Shown piece by piece: positions 12,081-22,165 of a stretch of DNA of 64,000 bases (within the stretch, counting starts at the first letter, position 1; the number at the start of each line of letters is the position of its first letter). Made by a program: the position numbers and the translations under genes. This stretch comes from Mesostigma viride (lineage: Eukaryota > Streptophyta > Mesostigmatophyceae > Mesostigmatales > Mesostigmataceae): positions 5,908,124 through 5,972,123 of the forward strand of contig RPFO01000065.1 in NCBI GenBank assembly GCA_009746045.1, written 5' to 3'. The notes beneath the pieces were generated by a model, which was not told where the DNA came from, did not search any database, and saw only the letters and a list, made by a program, of their open reading frames with translations.

Positions 12081-12697
12081 AGTTGTGAGGGTAAGAATGC
12101 CACGAATTCCGCCATGGTTCTTGCAGGAAGTTGCCTTTATTAACAATCAGGAAACACAGACGTAAGTCACGTCACTTCCAAGACTGCACGCAGCACAGAC
12201 GACAGGGTCGCAGTGCCAAGAGAACGTGCACGCAAGAACTAGCGTCCCGGTGTGACCAAGTCACTCATATAGCTTACTAGGGACGCGTCCAAGTATTCAG
12301 CTGCACTGTCACAGCTGAACTGTCAATCAATTGATTACACAGACTCTGGCACGCCTTTGGCGCGCAGATCTATCAATTGTCCATACGGCTAGTCCTGTGG
12401 ACCTATCCGTACACTAGTCAGCATCAATTGTCTCATAGGTCCTGGCGCGCTACAGTGCGCCTACCTATCAATTGACCATCAAGTCCTGTACAAGTCCTGT
12501 CAACGTCCTGCGGACTATCAAAGTGACACTTGTACATCCTGTGTCCGTACGCGCCCACAGTGGCGCGCCGGGTACTGTCGGCACAGCCTAGGAAACGTCA
12601 TAACTTTTACGTTCCTTAACCAAATGAGGCGTTCAAGGTGCCGTTGGAAAGAGCGTAACAATCTCTATCCATCTAACGTAAATCCTTTACGTTAACT
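12081..12697 (-). repeat. Copia A 3' LTR
   Basis: 617 bp, starting AGTTGTGAGG and ending ACGTTAACT. The purine-rich strand just outside (12698-12720, minus strand AAAGAAAAGAAGGGATTGG) is the likely polypurine tract. Confidence 0.92.
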
Positions 12698-13645
12698 CCA
12701 ATCCCTTCTTTTCTTTAGGGATCACATCCCCTGCCAGGGACCCTTGAAGTAGCTTGAAATGTCCTTCACTCCAGCTTGAAGCTTGAACAGATGTCTTTAA
12801 TGGCCATGCCATTCCCCCAGCCCTTTCTTTTAAGGAACTGGAAAAGAAACAGATCTGCCACAGGGAAAACCATTTCATGAGAAATGGAGAAAACCTATGG
12901 AAGTGGCATTACAGAGTACCACCAGATATTAGAAGCACACAAAATTAAATACATACAGGTTAATTCTATGAGGTCTTCTCCAGGAATTAATCCCATCACC
13001 TCGGTAGAGCCTCCAGTACAATGACCTTCTGGCGGTGAGTTACATTAATCCCAGATACTAATCCCATAAAACCCAGTACATATTCAATATAAGTACAATA
13101 AATCCATGACAATTAAAATACCACTTGACAAAGTAAGGCGTATTACAATAGTTTGCCTGTCATTCTCTCAACAGGGGTCTATTGGCGCCCGTCTTACGGC
13201 GCCCGTCTACTTGCCAGATGGTAAACTGCCACAGCAAACAAATGACAAAATGAAACACATAGGCAACAATTAAATCCTGCCCTGGGGAACTAGGGAAGTC
13301 TGAACAGGCAAACACCTGAACAGGCCAGCTTGTAGAAACATAATACCAGGGAATCGAACCCCGCCCTATAAACCCCAGAATAAAGGTTCCCAGACCATTG
13401 TGAGAAGTATGTACAAATATACATTTCTTTTAAAATAGAATACATGGTCTGTAATGGACCTGTCAACCTTGTGTAGTCAACAGCATGAACCCCAGCCAAA
13501 ACCTGGCTGTATCCTGATTAAAATCAGAGTGAGTGTACCATGGTCCATGAGCCTTAGTACAGACTAAAATACAGGTATTATGCCAGTCACAATGCTGACA
13601 CTACCACACAATCTGCTCTCCAATGCCCTATAACCATGCACCAGC
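12698..13645 (-). other. Copia A 3' noncoding region
   Basis: No credible gene. It begins with the polypurine tract. At 13350-13360 the minus strand reads GGTTCGATTCC, a perfect pol III B-box / tRNA T-arm sequence inside a GGGCGGGGTTCGATTCCCTG block also present in copia B and D. Confidence 0.7.
13350..13360 (-). promoter_or_regulatory. B-box-like (tRNA T-arm) motif, copia A
   Basis: GGTTCGATTCC on the minus strand fits the B-box consensus. No convincing A-box or cloverleaf surrounds it, so it is not a tRNA gene. The function is unknown. Confidence 0.5.
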
Positions 13646-15475
13646 TTAGACAGCTTGCTGAGATGGGTCCATCAGAGACTGAAGAACCTTGTATTGCACT
13701 GCTGCCTTCTGCACTAGCTTGGTCAAAGCATCAGCAGGATTGTCAACCCCAGGGATATGCTCAATATTGGCCAAGGAGGACAACTCCTTAAGAAGGAGAT
13801 AATCCAAGTCCCTACTTCTGGCCATCTGCCTGTGCACAAACTGCACCATCCCCATGGAGTCTGTTTTTAGAAGAGTGGTAACCTGAAGTGGCCAAGGAGT
13901 GTTAGAAGTCATCTGATGAAGCAACTCCTTCAGATAAAGGCTTGTGTGAATGCCTTCACAAATAGCCCTGCATTCTGCCACATCACTGCTGACAGCCACC
14001 CGTTTGTGCAGGCGACTAAACCAGCTCACCAAACTCCCCAGGCCTTCCTGTCTGAGCACAAAGAGCCCTGCAGCCCTGCCCCTGACCTTGGAGACCTGCC
14101 TGCTGTCCATTGAGCTATCCACATACAGCTCCATGCAAATGGGTTGTGATAAATCCACTGCAGACAACAGAATGCCAGATGAAGCCCTGACCTGATCAGC
14201 CACCTTGGCAGACCCTAGCTCCACCAGCATGTCATCAGGCAACCTGGCTATGACCATAAGGTCTGGCCTGGAAATGCCTGCCACCCAAGCAACCATGCCC
14301 CTCACCATGGGACACAGTGCCTGTGTGATGGTTGGAGGAAGCTTGCTAATGAGGGTCTCTTGATAGTCATTGCCCCCCACCAGCAGCATACGCCACTCCC
14401 CTCCCTTCTTCACCAGTGTGGCCTCCATGCCCACAAACAGCAGAGGCTCATTCTCCACCTGCCATTGCTCCCTACCCAGAGGAAACTTGGACTTAATGAT
14501 GGAGATCAGCTCCTTAAGCCACGACGTGGGAGCTATCAGATGTAGGTCATCCCCGTGCAGCGAAGCATACACTGGCAGGCCTTCCCATTGCCCCAGAAAC
14601 AGACAGGGGTCTACAGGAGAGACCTTCAAGTTGCAATGCTCCTTCAGGAAACGGTTGAGAGTCTCCCTCCAGATTATTGGACTTGACCTCAGGCCCTCCA
14701 GGCCCTTGAGGATTTTAAGGAACTCCGTGTGGATGTCCCTTTTCCATACAGCAGGCACCCTAACATAGAAAGGCGTCTTGCCCTCCCACTTTTCCTGTGC
14801 CACATCTGCATCACCCTCCAGAAATGCCCTCTTGAAGTCTATCACCACTGAGCCATAGTCCAAGCCCTTGTTGAGAAGGCCTAGAAAGACACACAGCAGC
14901 AGCCTCCAAGTATCATGCAGCATGCCAGGGGTATACAACTCCTCAGCAGTGCACTCACCAGTACCCTTGAACTCATTCAGCACTGGCCTGACATGTGGTA
15001 CCTTGACCCCGTCCACCTCCTTCATCTTGATGACAAACTTGAGCTTGAGTAGACGTCGTGCAGGAGGCAGGTCATTGACAGGTTCCACGCATTTCTTGGA
15101 GATCCAGTCCTCCCCAGATTTAATCAGACCCAGTGTGACCTGGGGACACATAATGGGAGAGGACATGAGCTTCACCAGGCCTTGGTAGTTGATAGGGCTG
15201 TGTCCAGCAAGTGAGTGAGGACCAATGCCCAAACTGCTTGGATGACTAGCAGCTGGCAGTATGAGGTCATCAACCAAGGGCTCCTGCCCCTGGCACACTT
15301 GCACACGCTTAACCGTCCTGGTTACTGCACGTGATAGGTGAGTGGTCCTGAAATTAATCAGTGGGACCTGACCAGCCCCTTCCTTAGTCAGGAGAGAGGA
15401 CGTGATCACTACCCATCCTGGCATAGGAAATTCTGCCCCAGAAGAGCAGGTCCTTGATAGCCCTCCAAGACACAA
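13646..15475 (-). CDS. Copia A reverse transcriptase and RNase H
   Basis: RT fingers (KLKFVIKMKEVDG, HVRPVLNEFKGTG), the first catalytic Asp in SVVIDFKRAFLEGD, and the active site in YASLHGDDLHLI near residue 308, where copia elements usually have YVDD. RNase H has YVDSSMDSRQVSKVRG, SSDVAECRAI and a final TDSMGMVQF plus HIPGVDNPADALTKL, the usual copia terminus. The first ~60 residues are out of frame with the protease-like domain, which continues from the upstream frame, so there is a shift around 15480-15530. Ends at 13646. Confidence 0.88.
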   Translation of the reverse strand: MCLGGLSRTCSSGAEFPMPGWVVITSSLLTKEGAGQVPLINFRTTHLSRAVTRTVKRVQVCQGQEPLVDDLILPAASHPSSLGIGPHSLAGHSPINYQGLVKLMSSPIMCPQVTLGLIKSGEDWISKKCVEPVNDLPPARRLLKLKFVIKMKEVDGVKVPHVRPVLNEFKGTGECTAEELYTPGMLHDTWRLLLCVFLGLLNKGLDYGSVVIDFKRAFLEGDADVAQEKWEGKTPFYVRVPAVWKRDIHTEFLKILKGLEGLRSSPIIWRETLNRFLKEHCNLKVSPVDPCLFLGQWEGLPVYASLHGDDLHLIAPTSWLKELISIIKSKFPLGREQWQVENEPLLFVGMEATLVKKGGEWRMLLVGGNDYQETLISKLPPTITQALCPMVRGMVAWVAGISRPDLMVIARLPDDMLVELGSAKVADQVRASSGILLSAVDLSQPICMELYVDSSMDSRQVSKVRGRAAGLFVLRQEGLGSLVSWFSRLHKRVAVSSDVAECRAICEGIHTSLYLKELLHQMTSNTPWPLQVTTLLKTDSMGMVQFVHRQMARSRDLDYLLLKELSSLANIEHIPGVDNPADALTKLVQKAAVQYKVLQSLMDPSQQAV

Positions 15476-15524
15476 AAAGCAGTGTCCTGTCCAAGGATAG
15501 GAATGAATACCTCACCCAGTACCT

Positions 15525-17270
15525 TCACGTGTACCCCGCCACTGAAGTCAGACACAAACTGATAGCTGGGTTCAGACATGCTGTACCCTGCTGCAGCCCT
15601 GGTCCCAATGATGGAACCTGAGAATTAGTGTCTACCTCTAAGGCAGTGTCCAGCCCCAGATTGCCATGCCACCTGAGCTTGGCTACCTTGGGCTGCTTCT
15701 TGGCCCTTTGTAGAGCCCCAATCAATCCAGCCAAACTTGTCCCCCTGGGCTTGGTTAGTGCCTTGGGCTTGACAGTTGACTCCCCAGCTGTTGACCTTGC
15801 AGCCTGTTCAACAAGTACCTCTGCAACCTGGCCAGGGCTGACAGATTCCCCTGCAACAGATGTGGTCGTTGCGTCAGTGATGTCACCTGGGACCTGAAAA
15901 TCCTGCAGATCCTGTGAGCCTTGTGCCTGACTGCCCTCATTCATCAGGTTAGGCTTGACATATGACCAACTCAGCCGGTGTACATGCTTTGGTTCGTCCT
16001 CCATGCTGACCAAGCATGCGTGGCTAGCTTCATCAACCTGGGTAACCACCCCAGGACTCCAGCTACCACGTTTGCCATAAAGGCTAGGTTCCTTCCAAGC
16101 TAGGACCTTCTGACCCACTTGTGGCTCCAGCATCTTCCAACCCCGGTCCTTCTCCCTCAGCTTGGCAAAGGTGACATGTGCAGCATGTTTCCAGCCCTCC
16201 AGCACATGTGGTGGGCACAGGCCATGATATAGACCCATTGGGCTGACAGCAACTCCATCATAGTAGAAGTTAACCCTGCTGTTCAGCTGCTGCTCCACGT
16301 TCCTCAGCCATGCACTCCTGACAAGTGCAGGTGCAGACAAGGGTACCCAGTCTTCAGAGATGATCAATTTCTTGACCTCCTGGATTGCCCTCTCGATAGC
16401 ACCCTGCTGCCCATGAGCCTCCCTAGGTGTAACCAGCAACTCAGGAAGGGTAGGATCACCCTTGAGATGCTGAAACTGCATGTCCACCTGGATCCTTGTG
16501 GTAGGAAACTTGGCTCTTACATTCTGCAGGGCAGCCAGCAAGTACCTGTTCTTCATAGAAGGTAAATGCTCCAGCACCTTGTATTTCGTGTACCTGTCCA
16601 CGCACACCAACAGTTGCATGCCCCTGATGTGTTGGATATCACACTGCAGATCACCAATGCTCTGAGGTAGAGCTTTGGCATGTGATTTCCTGGGCTTGTT
16701 GGAGGACAACTGGCACTTACACCGTGAGGCAGCTTGCTGACACGCCTTAAGAAGGGGTGCCCTGCCCATACGGAAGGCAAAGTTGTTTGACAGAGAAGTG
16801 GCATGCCCAAACATGTTGTGGATTCGGGCACCCAACTCCTGGTACACAGAGGAAGCAGTCCCTGGCACAGTCAGGACTGTGCTGTCAGGTTGTCCAGCAT
16901 CACCATGCTGACTTCCATCCTGTTCTGACTCAGAGCCTGAGTCACCCTGCTCATGCCCAACACCTGGACCGCCAGCAGGGACCACATGCATACCACCAGA
17001 GGCCTTCACACCCCTCTGTGGTTGTACATTGGTTTCTCTCAAAATGAGAGGTCCACCCTCGTGCCCAGCACGAGGATGCATAGGGTCAGACATACTTACA
17101 GCTGCATCAGCTGTCAAGGACGTCTTCATAGGAACCTGTACCTCTCCAGGTGACCTGGGGCCACACTGAACCTGGAGATCACCCTCTTGTTGCCCAGATA
17201 TAAAATCTGCATTGGAGCACCTGGCCTCCCCCTTGGGTGAATTAAGGTGTGTAGGGGTTGCCTCAGACAG
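15525..17270 (-). CDS. Copia A integrase and start of protease-like domain
   Basis: The frame is open directly after the gag TGA (17271-17273); the first Met is at 17129. The integrase zinc region is variant (HNMFGHA, then CQQAASRCKC), followed by the catalytic core: Asp in LQCDIQHIRG, Asp in IQVDMQFQ, Glu in GQQGAIERAIQEVKK. After a Gln/Pro-rich linker comes EVDTNSQVPSLG (near residue 500 from Met), the protease-like Asp loop. Its remainder (VSDFSGG, then ALLGQNFL) is encoded just downstream in another frame. So protease follows integrase, the reverse of Ty1/copia. Confidence 0.85.
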   Translation of the reverse strand: MSEATPTHLNSPKGEARCSNADFISGQQEGDLQVQCGPRSPGEVQVPMKTSLTADAAVSMSDPMHPRAGHEGGPLILRETNVQPQRGVKASGGMHVVPAGGPGVGHEQGDSGSESEQDGSQHGDAGQPDSTVLTVPGTASSVYQELGARIHNMFGHATSLSNNFAFRMGRAPLLKACQQAASRCKCQLSSNKPRKSHAKALPQSIGDLQCDIQHIRGMQLLVCVDRYTKYKVLEHLPSMKNRYLLAALQNVRAKFPTTRIQVDMQFQHLKGDPTLPELLVTPREAHGQQGAIERAIQEVKKLIISEDWVPLSAPALVRSAWLRNVEQQLNSRVNFYYDGVAVSPMGLYHGLCPPHVLEGWKHAAHVTFAKLREKDRGWKMLEPQVGQKVLAWKEPSLYGKRGSWSPGVVTQVDEASHACLVSMEDEPKHVHRLSWSYVKPNLMNEGSQAQGSQDLQDFQVPGDITDATTTSVAGESVSPGQVAEVLVEQAARSTAGESTVKPKALTKPRGTSLAGLIGALQRAKKQPKVAKLRWHGNLGLDTALEVDTNSQVPSLGPGLQQGTACLNPAISLCLTSVAGYT

Positions 17271-17273
17271 TCA
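17271..17273 (-). promoter_or_regulatory. In-frame TGA between gag and pol, copia A
   Basis: The only stop between gag and integrase frames; the context is CAG TGA CTG. UGA followed by C is the leaky class of stop contexts. Copia B has the same arrangement (CAT TGA CTT). Confidence 0.6.
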
Positions 17274-18386
17274 CTGCTCCTTGTTGTCTTCTTGCTGACT
17301 GCCCTTTGAAGGCTGGCCTGCCTGGGACTTGTTGTTGTTCTTCTTGTTGTTGTTGTTATTCTTGTTGCTGCCCTGGCCCTGGGACTTCTTGAAGCTGGGA
17401 CACTCCTTCTTGATGTGCCCCCACCCCTTGCACAGGTAGCATTGTATCTTGGACTTGCCCTGGCCACTGCCCCCATTGTCAGACGCGTTGCCCTGCTTGG
17501 GCTGACCACCCACCCGCCTGAACACCGACTTGGAGTGTGACCTCCTGTCAGAATCAGGTGAATGATCTCCCTTGCGCTTGTGATGGTTGCCCCTACGCCC
17601 TCCTTGGCTTCGGTCAGCCTCAGACGTCTTGGAGCCACCCTGGGTACGCCCGCCTGCCTGGGTAGCCTTCACTGCTGGCACTCCACCCTCAAACAGCTCC
17701 TCTGCCTCGAGAGCTTGTTTAATGATGACCTTGTAGGCCTTCAGGGTAGAGTGTGGGGCACACATGACTTTTAAGGAGCCACGTGTCGCCTTATCCAGCC
17801 CAGAAACCTTGAGCCAGTTGGTTAGGGCTATGTTATCAGCGACATTAAAGCCGTGAGCCCTGCCCTCCTCAACCATCTTACAATAGTTGAGAAAGTTCTG
17901 GATCAGGTCCCCCTTGACCTCCCACCCTTGGTACTTGTCCTGCCAATGGATCCCCACTTTCTTCCTCTGATCCTCCAGCAGCTCCTTCAGCTCAGCCACG
18001 TACAGTGCCCAGGCCTTATTGGCCTTTTTGCACTCCCTGGTTAGGTCCTTAATCTGGTCAGTACACTTGCCAAAAGTGCTACTGCCTATCCAGATTTGAT
18101 AGTAATTTGTACCACCGTACAAGCTAGGGAACCCTTCCAATCCCTCCACAAACTCTTCAGCCTGCTTAGGCTTGGAGTCTGAGGTTACAGGCTGCAACTG
18201 ATTGACAATTAAAAGACCCTGTGTGGTAAGATCAAAGCCATGAATAGCTTGTGCATTATTATTATTGTGAGGAAGGTTGGTAATCTCTCCGGTAAGCCCC
18301 ACGTCATCTACGTGAGCGGTTCCACTACCAGCACCCCCATTATTATTCCCACTGGCTGGACCCTTGCTACGGCGTCCCTCAGCCAT
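17271..18386 (-). CDS. Copia A gag with CCHC knuckle
   Basis: 371 residues from the ATG at 18386. A helical capsid-like region (residues ~60-230) is followed by a basic Gly/Ser/Arg stretch, the knuckle CYLCKGWGHIKKEC near residue 315 and an Asn/Lys-rich tail. It ends at a single TGA (17271-17273) and the same frame stays open into integrase, suggesting readthrough. Forms the particle and binds element RNA, by family knowledge. Confidence 0.85.
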   Translation of the reverse strand: MAEGRRSKGPASGNNNGGAGSGTAHVDDVGLTGEITNLPHNNNNAQAIHGFDLTTQGLLIVNQLQPVTSDSKPKQAEEFVEGLEGFPSLYGGTNYYQIWIGSSTFGKCTDQIKDLTRECKKANKAWALYVAELKELLEDQRKKVGIHWQDKYQGWEVKGDLIQNFLNYCKMVEEGRAHGFNVADNIALTNWLKVSGLDKATRGSLKVMCAPHSTLKAYKVIIKQALEAEELFEGGVPAVKATQAGGRTQGGSKTSEADRSQGGRRGNHHKRKGDHSPDSDRRSHSKSVFRRVGGQPKQGNASDNGGSGQGKSKIQCYLCKGWGHIKKECPSFKKSQGQGSNKNNNNNKKNNNKSQAGQPSKGSQQEDNKEQ

Positions 18387-18553
18387 CCTGCACTACCAGC
18401 TATTCAAAGAACACCTTAACAAAGCAGCAGAAAATATGTACAAAATTTTTGTGTCGCCACTGCCGCCTGCGCCGGTGTCGCTGCCGCCCCGCGAATTGCC
18501 GCCGAAATTCGACAAAAAAATGTCGACAGTACTGCAGAAGAAAATTAGGCCGA

Positions 18554-19264
18554 CTAGTAGTCAAGGCCCCTGAAGTCGCAGTACGTGTATACGAACTCAC
18601 GATCCTCCATATCCAGCTCCGGACCTGCACCGGTATGAATTAAAACCGGCGTGCTCCCCGCCGCGTAAGTTGCGACGCGCCGACGCGCGACGAGGCGCAG
18701 AGGATGTGTAAAGATCGTCAATAATTCCCACCCCGCGGGAATCCACTCTCGCACAGAGGCGAGAAATGCCACCAGGTTAATTAAAACCTGGCGCTCACGA
18801 CTGCGTACGCCGCGAGTGAGCAGCGATAACAGCGCGAGATCCTGAAACAAATTTGTTGACACCGCCGGCGCGCCCCCCGTGCGAAGCGATGCCCAGTTTT
18901 GCAGGTTTCTCTGGTAACCGGTGAGTGAAGAGAGGACGTTGTCCAACTCCTCAATGGCAGTCGTGACTTCGGTCACCGACCGCAAACCTCCCCGCACCTG
19001 GACCGTAAATGTCGATAAAATGTTTCGAATCTGGTCCAACAGGTTGCGGATTGCCGGCACCAGTGCTGGCAAATCGGGGTCCTCGGGGTTATCCCCGAGC
19101 AATGCGTGAGCTGCACGCTGCTGACGATGAAGCTCGTCGAGCGAGACCGTTACTTCGTCGAGCAATTGCTGCCACGACGGCACCGTCGGTCTTGACGAAG
19201 AACCAGCCGGCGGAGCGGCTATTTCCTCATCGTCCGGAATCCGAAATTCTTCCGAATTTGGCAT
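18554..19264 (-). CDS. Copia A ORF0 (unknown protein before gag)
   Basis: 236 residues from the ATG at 19264, 25 bp inside the 5' LTR edge; the longer open frame starts inside the LTR. N-terminal Ser/Pro-rich disordered part, then long amphipathic helices (residues ~40-170, for example ALVPAIRNLLDQIRNIL), then a mixed tail ending in CDFRGLDY. No Cys/His knuckle or catalytic motif is recognised. Copia B has an ORF at the same place with similar helix-rich make-up, and copia C has a broken one, so it seems a family feature. Role unknown. Confidence 0.6.
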   Translation of the reverse strand: MPNSEEFRIPDDEEIAAPPAGSSSRPTVPSWQQLLDEVTVSLDELHRQQRAAHALLGDNPEDPDLPALVPAIRNLLDQIRNILSTFTVQVRGGLRSVTEVTTAIEELDNVLSSLTGYQRNLQNWASLRTGGAPAVSTNLFQDLALLSLLTRGVRSRERQVLINLVAFLASVREWIPAGWELLTIFTHPLRLVARRRVATYAAGSTPVLIHTGAGPELDMEDREFVYTYCDFRGLDY

Positions 19265-19288
19265 CTTTTTGACAGAGCGTGTAATACG

Positions 19289-19905
19289 AGTTGTGAGGGT
19301 AAGAATGCCACGAATTCCGCCATGGTTCTTGCAGGAAGTTGCCTTTATTAACAATCAGGAAACACAGACGTAAGTCACGTCACTTCCAAGACTGCACGCA
19401 GCACAGACGACAGGGTCGCAGTGCCAAGAGAACGTGCACGCAAGAACTAGCGTCCCGGTGTGACCAAGTCACTCATATAGCTTACTAGGGACGCGTCCAA
19501 GTATTCAGCTGCACTGTCACAGCTGAACTGTCAATCAATTGATTACACAGACTCTGGCACGCCTTTGGCGCGCAGATCTATCAATTGTCCATACGGCTAG
19601 TCCTGTGGACCTATCCGTACACTAGTCAGCATCAATTGTCTCATAGGTCCTGGCGCGCTACAGTGCGCCTACCTATCAATTGACCATCAAGTCCTGTACA
19701 AGTCCTGTCAACGTCCTGCGGACTATCAAAGTGACACTTGTACATCCTGTGTCCGTACGCGCCCACAGTGGCGCGCCGGGTACTGTCGGCACAGCCTAGG
19801 AAACGTCATAACTTTTACGTTCCTTAACCAAATGAGGCGTTCAAGGTGCCGTTGGAAAGAGCGTAACAATCTCTATCCATCTAACGTAAATCCTTTACGT
19901 TAACT
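19289..19905 (-). repeat. Copia A 5' LTR
   Basis: 617 bp, a visually identical copy of 12081-12697; followed by the AGGGT duplication at 19906-19910. Confidence 0.92.
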
Positions 19906-21023
19906 AGGGTCTACTGAGGCCTTGGAGGAAGCGAGCACGTACTTCTGCACCCGACAAATCCCTAATTCGTACCATCTGAGCATCAAACTCTTTCATATAC
20001 TCCTTAAATGATTTGGTACCCTGCTGCAAGGTACCAAAGGCTAATCTATCCTGCCAATCTGAATCAGGAGGGACTAAATGGTTCTCTAAACGCTTAAACA
20101 ATTCTGCTACAGAGTTAGGGTAGGCATGAGAGGCCAAAGACTCACACTGAATGAGGTTAGCAAGCTCAGGAGTAATACAGGTTGTGAGATAGTGAGGAAC
20201 TAATACAGCATCAGAAAGACGCCATCTATTATGATTCTGCCACGACTCCGTGTTCTGTGTAAGCAACATAATAAAGGTGAAAAACTGTTGAGGGGTAGAC
20301 TTGACATCCAGCTTGGGAAGGTTAGCAAAGAGGGGAAGAGCAGGGGGCTTAGGGGGATTAGAAGAGTCAGTTTTTCCCATATGGCCACTAGCTTCCACTG
20401 CTACATAAGCGGGATAGAAGGAAGGAAGAGGAAAAGTCTTGGGTAGGGGTCTAGACGGGGCCACCGTTTCAGGCTGGTGCCCATAAGAGAAGGGGACAGT
20501 ATATTGCTCACGAAGAGAGGAATAGGCAAAATGATCATAATTTCTGTCATCTAAGGGCATGGTGCTGAAATCACTATTAACTTCTAAATCAGCCACACGG
20601 GTAGGGACCTGGGCTGCCTCGTAGGCCGTCTCAGGGTAGGACCAGGAAGCAGGTGGGTAAAAGGGAACTGCACTAGGGCGCCCAGAAGGACCGACAGGGG
20701 CAGAGGCACGACCCGTGTTAAGAGCAGGCATGGAAGGAACAGGGTGGGAAGGAGGCCTAAAAACATTGTTAGTTAGTGAGGACCTGCTGGAGGGTTGAGC
20801 CAAGGTTGCAGGAGGGGCAGGGGCCTGGTTCAGGGTAAGGGAAGGGTCATCACTAAATCTGACTTGCATACGTTGACGTTGTTCATAGGTAGGAGGGGTA
20901 AGTGAGGGACGACGGCGACCATCAGCAAGAGGAGAAGGAGGTGAGGCACGAAGATTACCTTGAGGAGTGAGATGGTGTACCGTTTCAAGTGAGTCCCGTC
21001 GGTTACCCCGATTGTTGTTATGG

Positions 21024-21063
<40 letters not shown>

Positions 21064-21115
21064 TAGTAGGAGTATTGGTAGGTATAGGCGACAGGTTACC
21101 ACCCATTGGATCCAT
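19906..21115 (-). pseudogene. Chromovirus gag, 5' part (cut by copia A)
   Basis: From the ATG at 21115 (MDPMGGNLSPIP). It holds an Asn homopolymer near residue 20-35, a Pro/Ser-rich N-terminal third, then the helical gag core (FANLPKLDVKSTPQQFFTF, WRLSDAVLVPHYL, then FKEYMKEFDAQMVRIR and ARFLQGL), the retrotransposon-gag signature. Copia A interrupts it after GLSRP; the TAG at 19904-19906 is created by the insertion. The frame continues at 12080. Confidence 0.88.
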
Positions 21116-21239
21116 TTTTGTTTAAGTAAATGATCAAAAATCTAACTGAAAGCAACAAGGATAAAGGACAAGGCCTAATATAAGGCAAGGGAAGAAAAGG
21201 AAAAGATTTGACTGGCTTAAAAGAAAGGAACAATTTAAA

Positions 21240-21632
21240 TCAGTCCTTTTTAACAACAGTAATGGATAGGGAACCGAATTCCAAGGTGAGAGGAGTATCT
21301 AAGCTAGATGAGGATGCAGCCCTCTTAGGGGGAGACGAAGGAGGGGTAGCAAAATCTAGAGCTTCTACAGGAGGGCGACCATGAGGGGTAGAACGTACGT
21401 GTAGGCCTAGATCTGATACGCTATGGTCTATAAGGAATTGTTGAGCTTCCTCGAAGGTAACAAATTTCTTATACCTAATTACATTATATGTACGGTTTTG
21501 CACTATCTTCCTAGCATCTGACCAAGAGAGGAAAATGGCTGACCATTGAGGGGTAATAACTACGTAATACTTAGCTAAACTATTATCACTAGATGAATGG
21601 GAAGGCGCAGTAAAAACACGACGTTGACTCAT
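21240..21632 (-). CDS. Stand-alone RNase H1 hybrid-binding / viroplasmin-like ORF
   Basis: 130 residues, ATG at 21632, upstream of gag in the chromovirus. Residues ~20-70 read AKYYVVITPQWSAIFLSW, then RYKKFVTFEEAQQFL, which fits the RNase H1 N-terminal hybrid-binding domain shared with caulimovirus viroplasmin (KYYVV, SW, YKKF, EEA). That fold binds RNA/DNA hybrids. The C-terminal half is Ser/Pro-rich and disordered. Such a domain as a separate first ORF of a chromovirus is unexpected; it may assist reverse transcription. Confidence 0.72.
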   Translation of the reverse strand: MSQRRVFTAPSHSSSDNSLAKYYVVITPQWSAIFLSWSDARKIVQNRTYNVIRYKKFVTFEEAQQFLIDHSVSDLGLHVRSTPHGRPPVEALDFATPPSSPPKRAASSSSLDTPLTLEFGSLSITVVKKD

Positions 21633-22165
21633 GATAACTCACCTGGCGTGTCTTGTGATGTCAAGCTAGACGAGGTAGGGGTAGGCGACTTAGCTTGACG
21701 ATCTGGATCACCGAAAGAAGAAGGAGGGCGGGAGTTTCCAGCTCTCGTCCTAAGTCAGCGGCCGGATATCCCAGCGCTCGTCCTAACACAGCGCCCCGTA
21801 ACTCTGCGGGTGCGGCCGTCTAATAAAGCAGCAGCACAAGGAAAAAGGTGTAGGTACGGCGACGCTAATCGTCTCCGAACAGTAATACTCCCCGATCTAA
21901 GGCAGGAAACAACCGTAAGCAGGAAAACAAGGCGAAGGACAGGCTAACTACGAAAGGATTTATCCGCTGTGAGCAGGTCTAGCTTCTAGGTAAAGCGTGT
22001 CCCGAAACGGGCAGCACGACGCTCCTAGCTTGAAGGCGACCCGCCCATTACCTATCAAGGAAGTGTCGACTTCTTGTTCCTGGACGCGGAAGGGGTCTTG
22101 AAAAGGTGTATGTGGCAAGGGATAGTCGTCTCGTTCACTACCTACTGAAGTTCCTCCGATACCAT
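21633..22165 (-). other. Chromovirus 5' leader with primer binding site
   Basis: About 530 bp between 5' LTR and first ORF. One base from the LTR the minus strand reads TGGTATCGGAGGAAC (22150-22164), close to the initiator-Met tRNA primer site TGGTATCAGAGC used by many LTR elements. No other gene is evident. Confidence 0.7.

Larger units (their letters stand above)
12081..19905 (-). mobile_element. Copia-like element A, nested in chromovirus gag
   Basis: 7825 bp on the minus strand with 617-bp LTRs at 12081-12697 and 19289-19905 that look identical by eye, flanked by the duplication AGGGT (12076-12080, 19906-19910). LTR ends are AGTTG...TTAACT, not TG...CA. Order from the 5' LTR: ORF0, gag, TGA codon, integrase, protease-like domain, (frameshift), RT, RNase H, then a 950-bp 3' noncoding region. 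Identical LTRs indicate very recent insertion, later than the chromovirus. No TGG-type primer site abuts the 5' LTR; copia elements may prime from internal tRNA segments, so this is not decisive. Confidence 0.93.
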
